A stretch of 20,609 bases of DNA from Candidatus Aminicenantota bacterium (GTDB taxonomy: Bacteria; Acidobacteriota; Aminicenantia; Aminicenantales; UBA4085). The notes beneath the pieces are model-generated. The model was not told where the DNA came from and ran no database searches. It saw only the letters and a list, made by a program, of their open reading frames with translations. The first letter of the stretch is position 1. Each line of letters starts with the position of its first letter. Below are positions 1 to 9,300 of the stretch, piece after piece. The DNA is taken from contig PMCY01000242.1 in NCBI GenBank assembly GCA_003154255.1, positions 1-20,609 of the forward strand, given 5' to 3'. A program made the translations under genes and the position numbers.

Positions 1-1508
1 GCCGGGTCGTCCTGGACCGGGCATTTGTTTTCGCAGATCCCGCAGCCGATACACAGGCTCAGATCCATGACCGGGGCTTTCTGCGTCGCCGTCGTTCCGT
101 CCGAGAGCTTTGTTTCGACCATGACAAACTTGATGGCTTTGGGCGACGTCGGGCAGTGCTCCTCGCAAACGATGCAGGGCCGTCCCAGGAAGTAGGGGAT
201 GCAGCGGTTCTTGTTGATCCAGGCCGTCCCGATCCGCACCTGCGTTTTCTCGGGAATGGTCAGTTCCTTGATCGCCCCCGTCGGGCAAACCTGGGAGCAG
301 AGGGAGCAGTAGTATTCGCAATATCCGATCTTGGGCACCAGGACGGGCGTCCACATCCCCTCCGGGCCGGCTTCCGTGACGGCCGGCTGCAGGGCGTTGG
401 TCGGACAGGCCTTCATGCATTCGCCGCACTTGATGCATTTGGCCAGGAACTGTTTTTCGGGCAGGGACCCGGGCGGGCGGATGAGCTTTTCGGAGGCTCT
501 TTTGACCGCCTTGGAGATGCGGAAAAAAGGCACGCTCAGAAAAGCCATGGCCGAGGTCAGGATGATTTTCCGCCGGGTGAGGTCCACGGCGGGCAGCTTT
601 TCCGGCCGGCCCCGCAGGGGAAAGGTGATGGCCTTGGTCGGGCAGATGGCCGCGCACGTTTCGCAGTAGATGCATTCCGAGCTCTTCCATTGATCATTGG
701 GGAAGGGATCGGCCTGCGTCTCGCAGTGGATCGTGCAGAGGTTGCACTTGATGCACTTATCGTCGTCAACCTTGAGCTTGAACAGGTTGAAGCGGCTGAT
801 CAGGCCGAAGAAAGCCCCCGTGGGGCAGATATAGCGGCACCAGAAGCGTTCCCGGCGGATGTTGAGCAGGAGGAAGCCGAGAAAGATCAGCCCGATGAAG
901 AAGCCCTGTTGGAAGGTGGAGTTCAGGGTCAACGTCTCGATCGTCTGGGTCAGCTTGTCGGCGATCGCGTCGAGCTTGAGGCCGTAGATGAGGCTGATGA
1001 TCATCTGCGATCCCTGGCTGAAAGCCGGGATGACGCTCGTGGCCATGGTCCGGTGGAGGAAGGACAGCGGGTCGAGGTAGCCGATGAGGTCGAGGGAGAA
1101 GAGGGCCGCGACCAGGACGAAGATGAGGACCAGGTATTTCCAGCCCAGCCCGCCTTTGACCACCGTCCGCGGGCGGAGGAGCCTGGTCTTCTTGTAGAGC
1201 CAGCTCCCGAATTGGTGGACCGCGCCCAGCGGGCAGACCCAGCCGCAAATGACGCGCCCGAAGAGGGCCGTGACCACGATCGTCGCCGCGGCCCAGGCAA
1301 AGGCGGCGAAGACGGCCCGCGAGGCGATGAATGTGACCAGGGCCAGAAGCGGGTCGAAATGGAACATCCCCTGGACGTTGCCGATATAGTCCTGGCCGGT
1401 ATAATGCGTCCCGAAGAAGAGCCACAGGAAGAGTCCGAAGAAGGCGGCCTGGCTGGAGACGCGGAGGAGTTGGAGGAAGCGGTGTTTCTTAGACCGTTCT
1501 TTTTTCAA
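1..1508 (-). CDS. Membrane polyferredoxin, NapH-like domain plus several 4Fe-4S modules (3' end beyond window)
   Basis: Probable membrane electron-transfer protein. I read 502 codons from a TTG at 1508 with no stop before the left edge. Residues 20-82 contain hydrophobic segments, followed by CGWVCP (C88, C92). More membrane segments lie at about 125-143 and 203-216, followed by CRYICP (C224, C228). This pair of CxxxCP motifs is typical of the NapH/MauN/NosR family. Six ferredoxin-type Cys sets follow: C252-262, C279-289, C358-368, C397-408, C436/445/448/452 (a CX8C variant) and C486-496. Between sets 2 and 3, residues 311-329 read TRRKIILTSAMAFLSVPFF, a twin-Arg followed by a hydrophobic stretch like an internal Tat signal or anchor, so the protein looks like a NapH-type and a NapG-type unit fused. 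The TTG start overlaps the end of the DUF362 gene by 20 nt, with GGAG about 10 nt upstream, suggesting translational coupling. Family and architecture are clear; the redox partner is unknown. Confidence 0.87.
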   Translation of the reverse strand, partial: MKKERSKKHRFLQLLRVSSQAAFFGLFLWLFFGTHYTGQDYIGNVQGMFHFDPLLALVTFIASRAVFAAFAWAAATIVVTALFGRVICGWVCPLGAVHQFGSWLYKKTRLLRPRTVVKGGLGWKYLVLIFVLVAALFSLDLIGYLDPLSFLHRTMATSVIPAFSQGSQMIISLIYGLKLDAIADKLTQTIETLTLNSTFQQGFFIGLIFLGFLLLNIRRERFWCRYICPTGAFFGLISRFNLFKLKVDDDKCIKCNLCTIHCETQADPFPNDQWKSSECIYCETCAAICPTKAITFPLRGRPEKLPAVDLTRRKIILTSAMAFLSVPFFRISKAVKRASEKLIRPPGSLPEKQFLAKCIKCGECMKACPTNALQPAVTEAGPEGMWTPVLVPKIGYCEYYCSLCSQVCPTGAIKELTIPEKTQVRIGTAWINKNRCIPYFLGRPCIVCEEHCPTSPKAIKFVMVETKLSDGTTATQKAPVMDLSLCIGCGICENKCPVQDDP

Positions 1509-2397
1509 TGACCATTTTCTCCAGGTCGATGCGGCCGAGACCCCGTTGGGCGGCCAGTTTCAAATAGAGGAGATCGGCCGGGGGAATGTCGAAGAAGGTC
1601 GCCCCCACGGCATCAACGGCCACGCCGTCCACGCCGGCCACCACCGTCTTCAGGAGTTTGGTATCGGAGGGGCGCCCGCCCTGGGGTCCGTTGCGGGTCA
1701 GGATGCGGTAGGCGTCCAGGACGGTCAGGGTCGGCTTGAAGAAGGCCTGTAGGTCGACCATAGCCTCGTCGAGTTTCTGGTGGAGCTGGTTGCGGGGGTC
1801 GCCGATGGCTCCCAGCCAGTTTTTCATCCCCATCGTCACCCGGCACAAGCTGTGGTGCTTGGCGATGGGCACGTTGATGAGTTTGTCGGCCTCGACGAAG
1901 TCCTGGATGATGTCCCAGTCCTTGAGCCACTCGCCCTTGACGGCCATTTTCTTGACCCGCCGCGGATTGACGTAGGGGACGTCCGCGCCGGCGGCCTTGG
2001 CCGCGGCCTGGATGCCCGAGCGCACGTAACAGCGCTGGGCCTGGTTGGTCGTGTTGTCCATGACCACGACCTTCTTGGCCCCGGCGCCGAGAGCCAGCTC
2101 GACCAGCGTCTTGACTACCTCGGGATTGGTGCAGGCGGCCAGCTCGGGGGTGCGGTCCCAGCCGATGTTGGGTTTGATCATGACCACGTCGCCGCGGGAC
2201 ACGAACTTGCCTATGCCGCCCAGCGTCTCGAGGGCCTTTTTGACGATCGCCGCGGGCGAATCGCCTGTGATATAGGCCAGGTCGGGGCCGGCGGCCGGAG
2301 TGGCCCCCGCGGCCGTCACGCCCGGGAAGAGCTTGGGGGCTACGTTCATCAGCAGCCCGGCCAGGGCCATATCCTTGACGAATTCGCGTCGGTTCAT
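1489..2397 (-). CDS. Tat-exported DUF362 domain protein
   Basis: 302 aa. The start MNRREFVKDMALAGLLMNVA is a classic twin-arginine signal, implying export of a folded, possibly cofactor-bearing protein. I chose the ATG at 2397 rather than an upstream ATG at 2445 because it begins this signal and has AAAGGA 7 nt upstream. The rest fits DUF362: VMIKPNIGWDR at about residue 73, a Rossmann-like stretch ending KKVVVMDNTTNQAQ, then LINVPIAKHHSLCRVTMGMK and NWLGAIGD. DUF362 proteins often occur beside or fused to 4Fe-4S ferredoxins, and here the next gene is a polyferredoxin that overlaps this one by 20 nt. The gene starts only 4 nt after the amidase stop, so the three are almost certainly one transcript. 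The biochemical function of DUF362 is not established; a redox or metal-related role is inferred from context. Confidence 0.9.
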   Translation of the reverse strand: MNRREFVKDMALAGLLMNVAPKLFPGVTAAGATPAAGPDLAYITGDSPAAIVKKALETLGGIGKFVSRGDVVMIKPNIGWDRTPELAACTNPEVVKTLVELALGAGAKKVVVMDNTTNQAQRCYVRSGIQAAAKAAGADVPYVNPRRVKKMAVKGEWLKDWDIIQDFVEADKLINVPIAKHHSLCRVTMGMKNWLGAIGDPRNQLHQKLDEAMVDLQAFFKPTLTVLDAYRILTRNGPQGGRPSDTKLLKTVVAGVDGVAVDAVGATFFDIPPADLLYLKLAAQRGLGRIDLEKMVIEKRTV

Positions 2398-2401
2398 ACG
2401 T

Positions 2402-3679
2402 TTATCCTTTGCCCAGAGATTGAATATAGCCCAACAGGCCGTCATAGATGCCCTGGGCGATTTTCTGGCGGTAGGCCGGATCCATCAGGCGGACGGCCTC
2501 CTTGGGGTTGGAGAAGTGCGACACTTCGACCAGCACCGACGGCATGCCGCTGCCGATGAGGGTCCAGAAGGGGCCGCCTTTGGCGCCCAGGTCCCTGATA
2601 TCGGAATATTGCCGGGACAGGCATTGTACCAGATTCGTTTGGATCTTTTGCGCCAGCTCACGCGATTCGATGATCTTGCTGGATTCGACGATTTTCCTGA
2701 TGATCTTGTCCATTTCGCCGATCGTCTTGGTCGTCGTGGCGTTCTCCCGGGCGGCCAGCTCGTTGACACGCGGGTCGGGGCTGAAGTTCAGGAAGAAGGT
2801 CTCGACGCCGCGGCGGCCCTTGTCCCGGAAAGCGTTGACGTGGACGGAGATGAACAGGTCGGCCTTCTTCTGGTTGGCCAGAACCGTCCGCGTCTCGAGC
2901 GGGACGAGGATGTCCGTCTCGCGGGTCAGAATGACGTCGATGTCCCTGTGCGCGACAAGAAGGGCCTTGAGGCGCAGGGAGATGTCCAGATTGACTTCCT
3001 TTTCCAGGTGGCCGGAATCGTCCAGGCAGCCGGGATCGACACCCCCGTGGCCCGGGTCGATGACGATCGTCCGCACGCCCAGGCCGAGCTGGCGGGCCAT
3101 GCTATAGCCGGACCGGGCCGGTTGGGCGGGGTGGACGGGCGTCGTCGGCTGTTTCGACGGAGGGGCGGTCTTTCCGGCCGCGAGGGGGGCCGGTTCCGGC
3201 GCCTCGCCCGGGTCCAGAGGGAAGATATCGATGACGATGCGGAAGGGATCCAGAACGTGGAAAACCTGGTAGCGCTTGATCCGGCTGAAATTAACAGCCG
3301 CCGTGAGCCGCACGGTGAGCGGGGATTTCTGCATCAGCCGGACGGCCCCGATGTAGTCCCCGCCGGACGGAACCGAACCCTCGCTGACGATGGGGTTCAG
3401 GCGGGCCTGGAAGATATCGACGTTGATCTGGCCGGCTTCGCGGGACTCGGCGGCGGTGTATTCGCGCACGACCCCGATGTCGACGACGATGCGGGTGAAG
3501 TTGGGGTGGGTGTACGAGCGCAGATTGTAAACCTCGGCCCGGGTGTCGGTCTGACCGCGCGGCGCGGACCGGGCCGGCGCAGCCGAAGAGAACGAGCCGG
3601 GCGCCAACGCCGCGAAAAGGACGAGCAGGGTGACCGCCCGCTTGGCCGATAGAGAGGGATTCGTCTTTGTTTTCTTCAA
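2402..3679 (-). CDS. N-acetylmuramoyl-L-alanine amidase with AMIN domain (AmiC-like)
   Basis: 425 aa. Exported zinc amidase that cleaves the bond between MurNAc and L-Ala in peptidoglycan, acting in daughter-cell separation or wall turnover. Domains in order: basic N-terminus and signal peptide (about 1-35), AMIN domain (about 50-155, with TRIVVDIG and FRIVIDIFP strands) that usually localises the enzyme to septal wall, a Pro/Ala linker (160-190), and the Amidase_3 catalytic domain (203-422). Zinc and catalytic residues can be placed: H211 in IDPGHGG, E226 in HLEKEVNLD, H280 in ISVHVNAF and E385 in VLVEVSHFSN. The start is a TTG at 3679; an in-frame stop lies at 3692-3694, no in-frame ATG precedes the signal peptide, and no good ribosome-binding site is visible. 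The last codons overlap the ribosome-binding site of the DUF362 gene. Family assignment is secure; which Ami paralogue is not. Confidence 0.93.
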   Translation of the reverse strand: MKKTKTNPSLSAKRAVTLLVLFAALAPGSFSSAAPARSAPRGQTDTRAEVYNLRSYTHPNFTRIVVDIGVVREYTAAESREAGQINVDIFQARLNPIVSEGSVPSGGDYIGAVRLMQKSPLTVRLTAAVNFSRIKRYQVFHVLDPFRIVIDIFPLDPGEAPEPAPLAAGKTAPPSKQPTTPVHPAQPARSGYSMARQLGLGVRTIVIDPGHGGVDPGCLDDSGHLEKEVNLDISLRLKALLVAHRDIDVILTRETDILVPLETRTVLANQKKADLFISVHVNAFRDKGRRGVETFFLNFSPDPRVNELAARENATTTKTIGEMDKIIRKIVESSKIIESRELAQKIQTNLVQCLSRQYSDIRDLGAKGGPFWTLIGSGMPSVLVEVSHFSNPKEAVRLMDPAYRQKIAQGIYDGLLGYIQSLGKG

Positions 3680-3688
3680 TCTACGACA

Positions 3689-3717
3689 ATATTATCGAAT
3701 ATCTCGGTTGAAAACAA
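3689..3717 (-). promoter_or_regulatory. Candidate promoter of the amidase-DUF362-polyferredoxin cluster
   Basis: On the minus strand TTGTTT (3717-3712), a 17-nt spacer and TAATAT (3694-3689) resemble a sigma-70 promoter; GATAAT, shifted by two bases, is an alternative -10. It lies in the AT-rich 68-nt gap after apgM. The -10 ends only 9 nt before the TTG start, so the transcript would be nearly leaderless, consistent with the missing ribosome-binding site. Confidence 0.35.
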
Positions 3718-3747
3718 CATGGAGTTTCCGAGAGGCTCCGGCCGCGC

Positions 3748-4950
3748 CTAGGCCCCGAATTTTTTGAGCTTGCCGGCGTGCCCGAGCATGAGGGGCATGG
3801 CGAAGATCGAGCGGAACCGGCCCAGGCTGCCCTGGACGCATTCGCGCTCGGTGAAAACGCCGGTGTTGTCGGGCAGGGCGGTTTCGGCCACGAGCAAAAA
3901 CGGGTTGGGATGGAAAGAGTGGCCGTGCATGAGGGCCGGCGTCGAATGGTCGGCCGTAACGACCAGGACGTCGGGCTTGAGGGCCTCGATCCGCGGCACG
4001 AACGAGTCGATCTCCTCGATGGCCTTGACCTTGGCTTCGAAGTTGCCGTCCTCGCCGGCGGCGTCCGTCTTTTTGAAGTGGACGTAGAAGAAATCATGTT
4101 CGGCCCAGTGGGCCTCGAGGGTGTCGAAGAGGTCTTTCGTCTCGGCCCCCACCTTGTAGGTGGCCATGCCGATGAGCTTGGCCAGCCCCTTGTACATGGG
4201 GTAATTGGCGATAGCCGCCGGCTTGAGGCTGCAGAGCTCGGGCATTTGGGGGATGGAAGGCTGGAGGGAGAATCCCCGCAGGAGGGCGGCGTTGGCCGTC
4301 GGCTCATCCTTGAGAATGGCCACGACGTCGTCCAGGAAGGCGTTGATGATTCCCGCGGCCTTCTCCGAGCCGGGCGCCTCGGCCTTGGCCGGAACGCGCG
4401 GCTTATGGTCTTTCTGGGGGTCGGCGTCGGTCAAACAGTCGCCCAAACCTTCTGTGCGGAAGCGGGCCACGAAGCGGTGCTCCTTGCCGGCGAACAGGGT
4501 GACTTCGGCGCCGGGCCGTCCGGCCAGGGCTTTATTGAGGAGACCGACCAGCCGCTCGCACTCGCTTGTCGGGATGCGGCCGGCGCGGCGGTCGACGATC
4601 AACCCGTCCCTGAGGGTGGCGAAATTGCCTCGCGCGACGAGGTCGCCCTGCCGCACTTCGACGTCTGATCCGAGGGCTTCGAGGATGCCCCGGCCAAGTT
4701 GGTACTTGACCGGGTCGTAGCCGAAGAGCCCGAGATGGGCCGGCCCGCTGCCCGGGGTGATGCCCATGAAGACCGGGTCGGTGACGCCGCAGCAGCCGCG
4801 CAGGGCCAAGCGGTCGAGGTTGGTCGTCTGGGCCGTTTCGAGCTCGGTTTTGCCGTTGCGGGGCAGCCCGCCCAAGCCGTCGATGACGAGCAGGACTATT
4901 TTCGAATCCGTCGGGGTCGCCAATTCCTTGGCCAGCGTTTCCCAGTCCAT
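3748..4950 (-). CDS. apgM: 2,3-bisphosphoglycerate-independent phosphoglycerate mutase, archaeal type
   Basis: 400 aa. Cytosolic glycolytic enzyme interconverting 3- and 2-phosphoglycerate, of the alkaline-phosphatase metalloenzyme superfamily. The N-terminal IVLLVIDGLGGLP carries the first metal-binding Asp (D24). ITPGSGPAHLGLFGYDP around residue 64 contains the probable nucleophile S68. The C-terminal VVTADHSTPALMHGHSFHP supplies the second set of metal ligands. Length and motif order match the archaeal-type apgM family (about 400 aa), not the 510-aa bacterial GpmI. I chose the ATG at 4950 (MDWETLAKELA) because AAAGGA lies 6 nt upstream and the family N-terminus fits; reading through from further upstream adds unrelated residues. 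It has its own promoter and is followed 68 nt later by the amidase gene. Bacterial use of this form is known in several deep lineages. Confidence 0.95.
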   Translation of the reverse strand: MDWETLAKELATPTDSKIVLLVIDGLGGLPRNGKTELETAQTTNLDRLALRGCCGVTDPVFMGITPGSGPAHLGLFGYDPVKYQLGRGILEALGSDVEVRQGDLVARGNFATLRDGLIVDRRAGRIPTSECERLVGLLNKALAGRPGAEVTLFAGKEHRFVARFRTEGLGDCLTDADPQKDHKPRVPAKAEAPGSEKAAGIINAFLDDVVAILKDEPTANAALLRGFSLQPSIPQMPELCSLKPAAIANYPMYKGLAKLIGMATYKVGAETKDLFDTLEAHWAEHDFFYVHFKKTDAAGEDGNFEAKVKAIEEIDSFVPRIEALKPDVLVVTADHSTPALMHGHSFHPNPFLLVAETALPDNTGVFTERECVQGSLGRFRSIFAMPLMLGHAGKLKKFGA

Positions 4951-4995
4951 GTGCGTTCCTTTCGTCGGTTGAAGTCGTTTTATTTTGAACGATCT

Positions 4996-5024
4996 ATGAT
5001 ACTTCACCGGCCGCCCGAGATCAA
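4996..5024 (-). promoter_or_regulatory. Candidate sigma-70 promoter of apgM
   Basis: TTGATC (5024-5019), 17-nt spacer, TATCAT (5001-4996) on the minus strand. The expected transcript start is near 4989, giving a leader of about 40 nt before the ATG at 4950. It lies in the 156-nt gap between the beta-propeller gene and apgM. Confidence 0.5.
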
Positions 5025-5106
5025 AATATCGTCGAGCGGGATTCCCGGCCAAGGCCGCAAGGAACTCCGAAAGCGTTCCTTTTTTTGGATATTTTTGGGG
5101 TACCGC

Positions 5107-6216
5107 TTAGAGCCCCGCCTTCCAAATAACGCGGCGGACCCGGATAATGGGAAAGCCTTCTTCGCTTTCTTCGATCGTATACAGCCGTTGATTGGCCCAC
5201 AATAAAAATTTCGCCGGCTTCAGTCGGAATGTCGTAAGGAACTTGCCGTCGGGGCTGAAGACGTCATAGGTCCATTCTTTTTTCCCCGTCAGTTGATACC
5301 GTGTGTGAACGATGAGCCGGCCTTGCTCGTCCGAGTAAAGCATGTAATAAGGGGCGTAATACTCCGGCATTTTGTCGAACATCCCCTGCATCCCGCGGGC
5401 CGAGGGGACGGCGTCGCGTTCTTCCTTGGGGATCTTTTCGGCGGGCTGATCACGTCGTATCTTCCGCACCAAACTGCCGGCGTTGTCGAAAACATCGATT
5501 TGATATCGGTCCGAACGGCCCATTGCGATCTGATCATTTAGGGCCAGAACAAAAAAATGCCCCGCTTGGAAGTATTGCGGGGGAACCCAGTCTTCGGAGG
5601 CCAAGGTTTTGATGGCTCGGAGCTGGGCATCGATTTTGGTGAGTTGATAAGCTTGGCGTCCATTGGCCTGGGCGAAAACAAAATCGAAAAGGTCGCCATG
5701 GGAATCAAACTTGAAGGGACCGCTCAGATTTGTTTTGGAATGGGCGGTTCTAAGAAATTTACCGCTAAAATCGTAATAGGTCATCTGAACGAGTTGGCTG
5801 CAATAGACGGCGATTTCATCTTTGCCGATGTCCATATATGTGGGCGATTCCAACTCGCCCGGGCCGACCCCCGGCCTTCCTATCGTTCGCGCATATCCGC
5901 CATTCGCGTCGAAGACCTTGATGTTGTTATCCCGCAAATCGAGGATATAGATGGCCTTCGATCGATCGAGGACGATGCTCACCGGACGAACGAAAACGAA
6001 TTTTGGATTGTCTTCCGACCCCTGAATGACAAAATCATCCTGGAATTCTACCGCCCCTTGGTTATAAATCGGCGCGGACGGATTCCGGACGATGGTGACG
6101 CCGTTTTCCGTAACGATCGAACCTTTCCAGGCGTCTCTCCCGCCTAGGCAACAGACGAGGCCGAGGATAACCGCAGAGATGCCCCAATAAAGGGATAAAA
6201 GCCGCCGGTTTTTCAT
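5107..6216 (-). CDS. Secreted 6-bladed beta-propeller protein
   Basis: 369 aa. An N-terminal signal peptide (MKNRRLLSLYWGISAVILGL then VCCLGG) directs export; the Cys pair is not a canonical lipobox, so lipidation is uncertain. The body shows propeller/NHL-like repeats with strands such as FVRPVSIVLDRSKAIYILDL, NNIKVFDANGGYARTIG and the loop PGVGPGELESPTYMDI, a hallmark of the 6-bladed beta-propeller family found in many copies in Bacteroidetes and Aminicenantes. Later blades include YDFSGKFLRTA, IDVFDNAGSLVRKIRR and YDVFSPDGKFLTTF. Such proteins usually bind ligands or proteins in the periplasm or at the cell surface; the ligand here is unknown. The start at 6216 is supported by AAAGGAGG 4 nt upstream and by the signal peptide. 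The DNA looks less GC-rich than its neighbours. It is transcribed alone, divergently from dnaE. Confidence 0.85.
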   Translation of the reverse strand: MKNRRLLSLYWGISAVILGLVCCLGGRDAWKGSIVTENGVTIVRNPSAPIYNQGAVEFQDDFVIQGSEDNPKFVFVRPVSIVLDRSKAIYILDLRDNNIKVFDANGGYARTIGRPGVGPGELESPTYMDIGKDEIAVYCSQLVQMTYYDFSGKFLRTAHSKTNLSGPFKFDSHGDLFDFVFAQANGRQAYQLTKIDAQLRAIKTLASEDWVPPQYFQAGHFFVLALNDQIAMGRSDRYQIDVFDNAGSLVRKIRRDQPAEKIPKEERDAVPSARGMQGMFDKMPEYYAPYYMLYSDEQGRLIVHTRYQLTGKKEWTYDVFSPDGKFLTTFRLKPAKFLLWANQRLYTIEESEEGFPIIRVRRVIWKAGL

Positions 6217-6240
6217 GGCGCCTCCTTTTGCGACGAAAAA

Positions 6241-6269
6241 ATCATAGGCGTTCATCCAGCCGTATTCAA
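6241..6269 (-). promoter_or_regulatory. Candidate promoter of the beta-propeller gene
   Basis: TTGAAT (6269-6264), 17-nt spacer, TATGAT (6246-6241) on the minus strand, giving a short leader of roughly 15-20 nt before the ATG at 6216 that includes the strong AAAGGAGG site. Confidence 0.55.
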
Positions 6270-6295
6270 GAGATCGCGGGCCGAGACCGCCCCCC

Positions 6296-6324
6296 TTGTT
6301 GAGCCGGGGGTCCGGTGGTAGAAT
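6296..6324 (+). promoter_or_regulatory. Candidate promoter of dnaE
   Basis: TTGTTG (6296-6301), 17-nt spacer, TAGAAT (6319-6324). The expected start near 6331 gives a leader of about 27 nt before the ATG at 6358. This and the divergent promoter at 6241-6269 account for most of the 141-nt intergenic region. Confidence 0.5.
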
Positions 6325-6357
6325 CATGCGTCGACCAGCATCGACCCCCATAAACCC

Positions 6358-9300
6358 ATGGCCCCGAATTTCGTCCACCTTCACAATCATTCGGAATACA
6401 GCATCCTGGACGGGGCGGTGCGCATCGACGACCTGGGCAAGGCTGCGGCCAAGCACGGCATGAGCGCGGTGGCCCTGACCGATCACGGCAACATCTTCGG
6501 GGCCGTCGAGTTCTTCAAATCGGCGAAAAAAGCCGGGGTCAAGCCCATCCTCGGCTGCGAAGTTTACGTCGCCCCGCGCAGCCGCCACGACAAGGAATAC
6601 CGGGACCAGGACGTGGCCCATTACCACCTGCTCCTCCTGGTCAAGAACGAGGCCGGCTACCGGAACTTGTGCATCCTCCTGTCCAAGGCTTACCTCGAAG
6701 GCTTCTATTACCGGCCCCGCGTCGACAAGGACCTGCTGGCCCAACATAACGAAGGCCTGATCGCTCTTTCCGGATGCCTACGCGGCGAAGTCGCCTTCCT
6801 GCTCGGCCGCGGCCAGACCGAGGAGGCCGAGAAAGCGGCCGCCGCCTACGCCGCGATCTTTGACCAAGGCCGCTTCTATATCGAACTCATGGACCACGGC
6901 CTGGCCCCCCAGAAAGAGGTCAATCCCCAGCTCATCGCCCTGGCCCGCAAGCTCGGCCTGCCTCTGGCTGCGACCAACGACACTCACTATACGGAGAAGA
7001 ACGACTCTGAAAGCCACGACGTTCTGCTCTGCATCCAGACCAACCGGAAGGTCAGCGACACCGAGCGCATCAAGTTCGGCTCGCAGGAGTTTTACTTCAA
7101 GTCCGCCGAGGAGATGGCCCGCATCTTCGCCGACGTTCCCGAAGCCTTGGAGAACACCTTCCATATCGCCGCCCAATGTGATTTCCACTTTCCCTCCGAC
7201 GGCCACTATTTCCTGCCGAATTTCACCCCGCCCGGGGGCAAGCCCCTGCGCGAGTACTTTGAGGAAGTCGTCCACCAGGGCTTCCAGGAACGCATGACCG
7301 CGCTCGCCCCGGGCTTCGAAAAGGGCACGGCCCGCTATCCCGAGGCCGACTACAAGGCCCGCATCGAGCGCGAGATCCGGCTGGTCGAGGAGATGGGCTT
7401 CGAGGGCTACTTCCTCATTGTCTGGGACCTTATCCGCGCCGCCCGGAACCGCAACCTTCCCGTCGGCCCCGGCCGCGGCTCGGCCGCCGGAAGCCTGTTG
7501 GCCTATAGCCTGGGCATCACCGACATCGACCCGCTGGAATACGACCTTCTTTTCGAGCGGTTCCTCAACCCCGAGCGCATCAGCATGCCGGACATCGACA
7601 TCGATTTTTGCGCCCGGCGCCGCGAGGAGATGATCAAGTACGTCATCGAGAGGTACGGCGCCGAAAATGTCTGCCAGGTCATCACCTTCGGAACCATGGC
7701 CGCCCGGGCCGCCATCCGCGACGTCGGGCGGGCCCTTGAGGTGCCCCTGCCCGAAGTGGACCTGATCGCCAAGATGATCCCCATCGAGCCGGGCCGGGAC
7801 ATCAACATCGCCGATTCGCTGGAGAAGGTCCCGGCCCTCAAAGCCACCCGAGACAAGAACAGCAAGATCGCCCACCTCCTGGAGGTGGCCCAGAAGATCG
7901 AAGGCCAGGTCCGCCACCCTTCCATCCACGCCGCCGGCATCGTCATCACCCCGCGGCCCCTGACCGAGTTCGTGCCCCTCTATAAATCGGCCAAGGACGA
8001 GGTCACGACCCAGTTCGCCAAGGACGAGATCGAGAGCATCGGCCTGTTGAAGATGGACCTCCTGGGCCTGCGCAACCTGACCGTCATCGCCGATGCCCTG
8101 GACCTCATCGAGGCCGAGACGGGCGAGCGGGTCGACGTCGACCGCCTGCCCCGCGACGACGCCAAGACCTTCGCCCTCTTCCAGTCCGGCCAGACCGACG
8201 GCGTCTTCCAGTTCGAAAGCCACGGCATGAAGGAGCTCCTGCGCAACTTCCGCCCCGACGAGTTCCGCGATCTCATCGCCCTCAACGCCCTGTACCGGCC
8301 GGGCCCGCTGAAGAGCGGGATGACCGCCGACTTCGTCACCCGCAAGCACCATCCCGAGGAGATCAAGGTCGACATCCCGGCCCTTGAACCCCTGCTCCGC
8401 GAAACGCTTGGACTGATCGTCTACCAGGAACAGGTCATGAAGATCGCCACCGAGCTGGCCGGCTTCACCCTGGCCCAGGCCGATCACCTGCGCAAGGCCA
8501 TGGGCAAAAAGAAACCCGAGATCATGCAGGCCCAGAAGGCCAGCTTCCTGGCCGGGGTCAAGGAGAAGCGGGTGGTCTCGGTCTCCAAAGCCGCCCGGAT
8601 TTTCGACCAGATCGAGAAGTTCGCCGAATACGGCTTCAACAAATCGCACGCCGCGGCGTATGCCCTGCTGGCTTACCAGACCGCCTATCTCAAGGCCCAT
8701 TATCCCCGCCACTACATGGCCGCCCTGATCACCTCGGAAGCCGAGCGCGGGGCCACGTCCCAGGTGGTCAAATACATCGGCGAGTGCAAGGCCATGGGCA
8801 TTGCCGTCCACCCGCCCGACATCAACGCCAGCGAGTTCAACTTCCGGGTGGCCGGCAGCGACATCCGCTTCGGCCTTTCGGCGGTCAAGAACGTCGGCGA
8901 GACGGCGGCCCGGGCCCTCATCCAATTGCGCCGGGAGAAGGGCGCGTTCGGCTCGCCCTTCGACGTCGTCCGCGACGCCGACGGCCGGGTCATCAACCGC
9001 AAGGTCCTGGAAAGCCTGATCAAGGCCGGGGCCTTCGATTCGCTGGGGCTGCCCCGCTCGCAGTGCTTCCACCTCATCGACAAGATGATCGAGATCAACC
9101 ACGACGCCCAGCGGGCCAAGACCGCCCGCCAGACACTCCTTTTCGGGGCCGACGATACGGCCGCCCTGGAGATCCCGGCCGAGATCCTCGAGATGCGCGA
9201 ATGGGACGAGGCCCAGAAGCTGGCCTACGAGAAGGACGCCCTGGGCTTCTATATCACCGGCCACCCGCTGGCCGAGAACGAGAAGCGCCTCCGCCGCATG

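Noticed and set aside
156..1511. A 451-codon plus-strand frame at the left edge
   Set aside because: The opposite strand encodes an unmistakable polyferredoxin with regular Cys motifs; the plus-strand translation is Glu/Gly/Asp-rich shadow sequence.
5061..5086. GGAAC/GTTCC stem followed by seven T on the plus strand, resembling a terminator
   Set aside because: The stem is only 5 bp, and no plus-strand gene lies upstream to be terminated; both neighbours are read from the minus strand, where no T-run follows.
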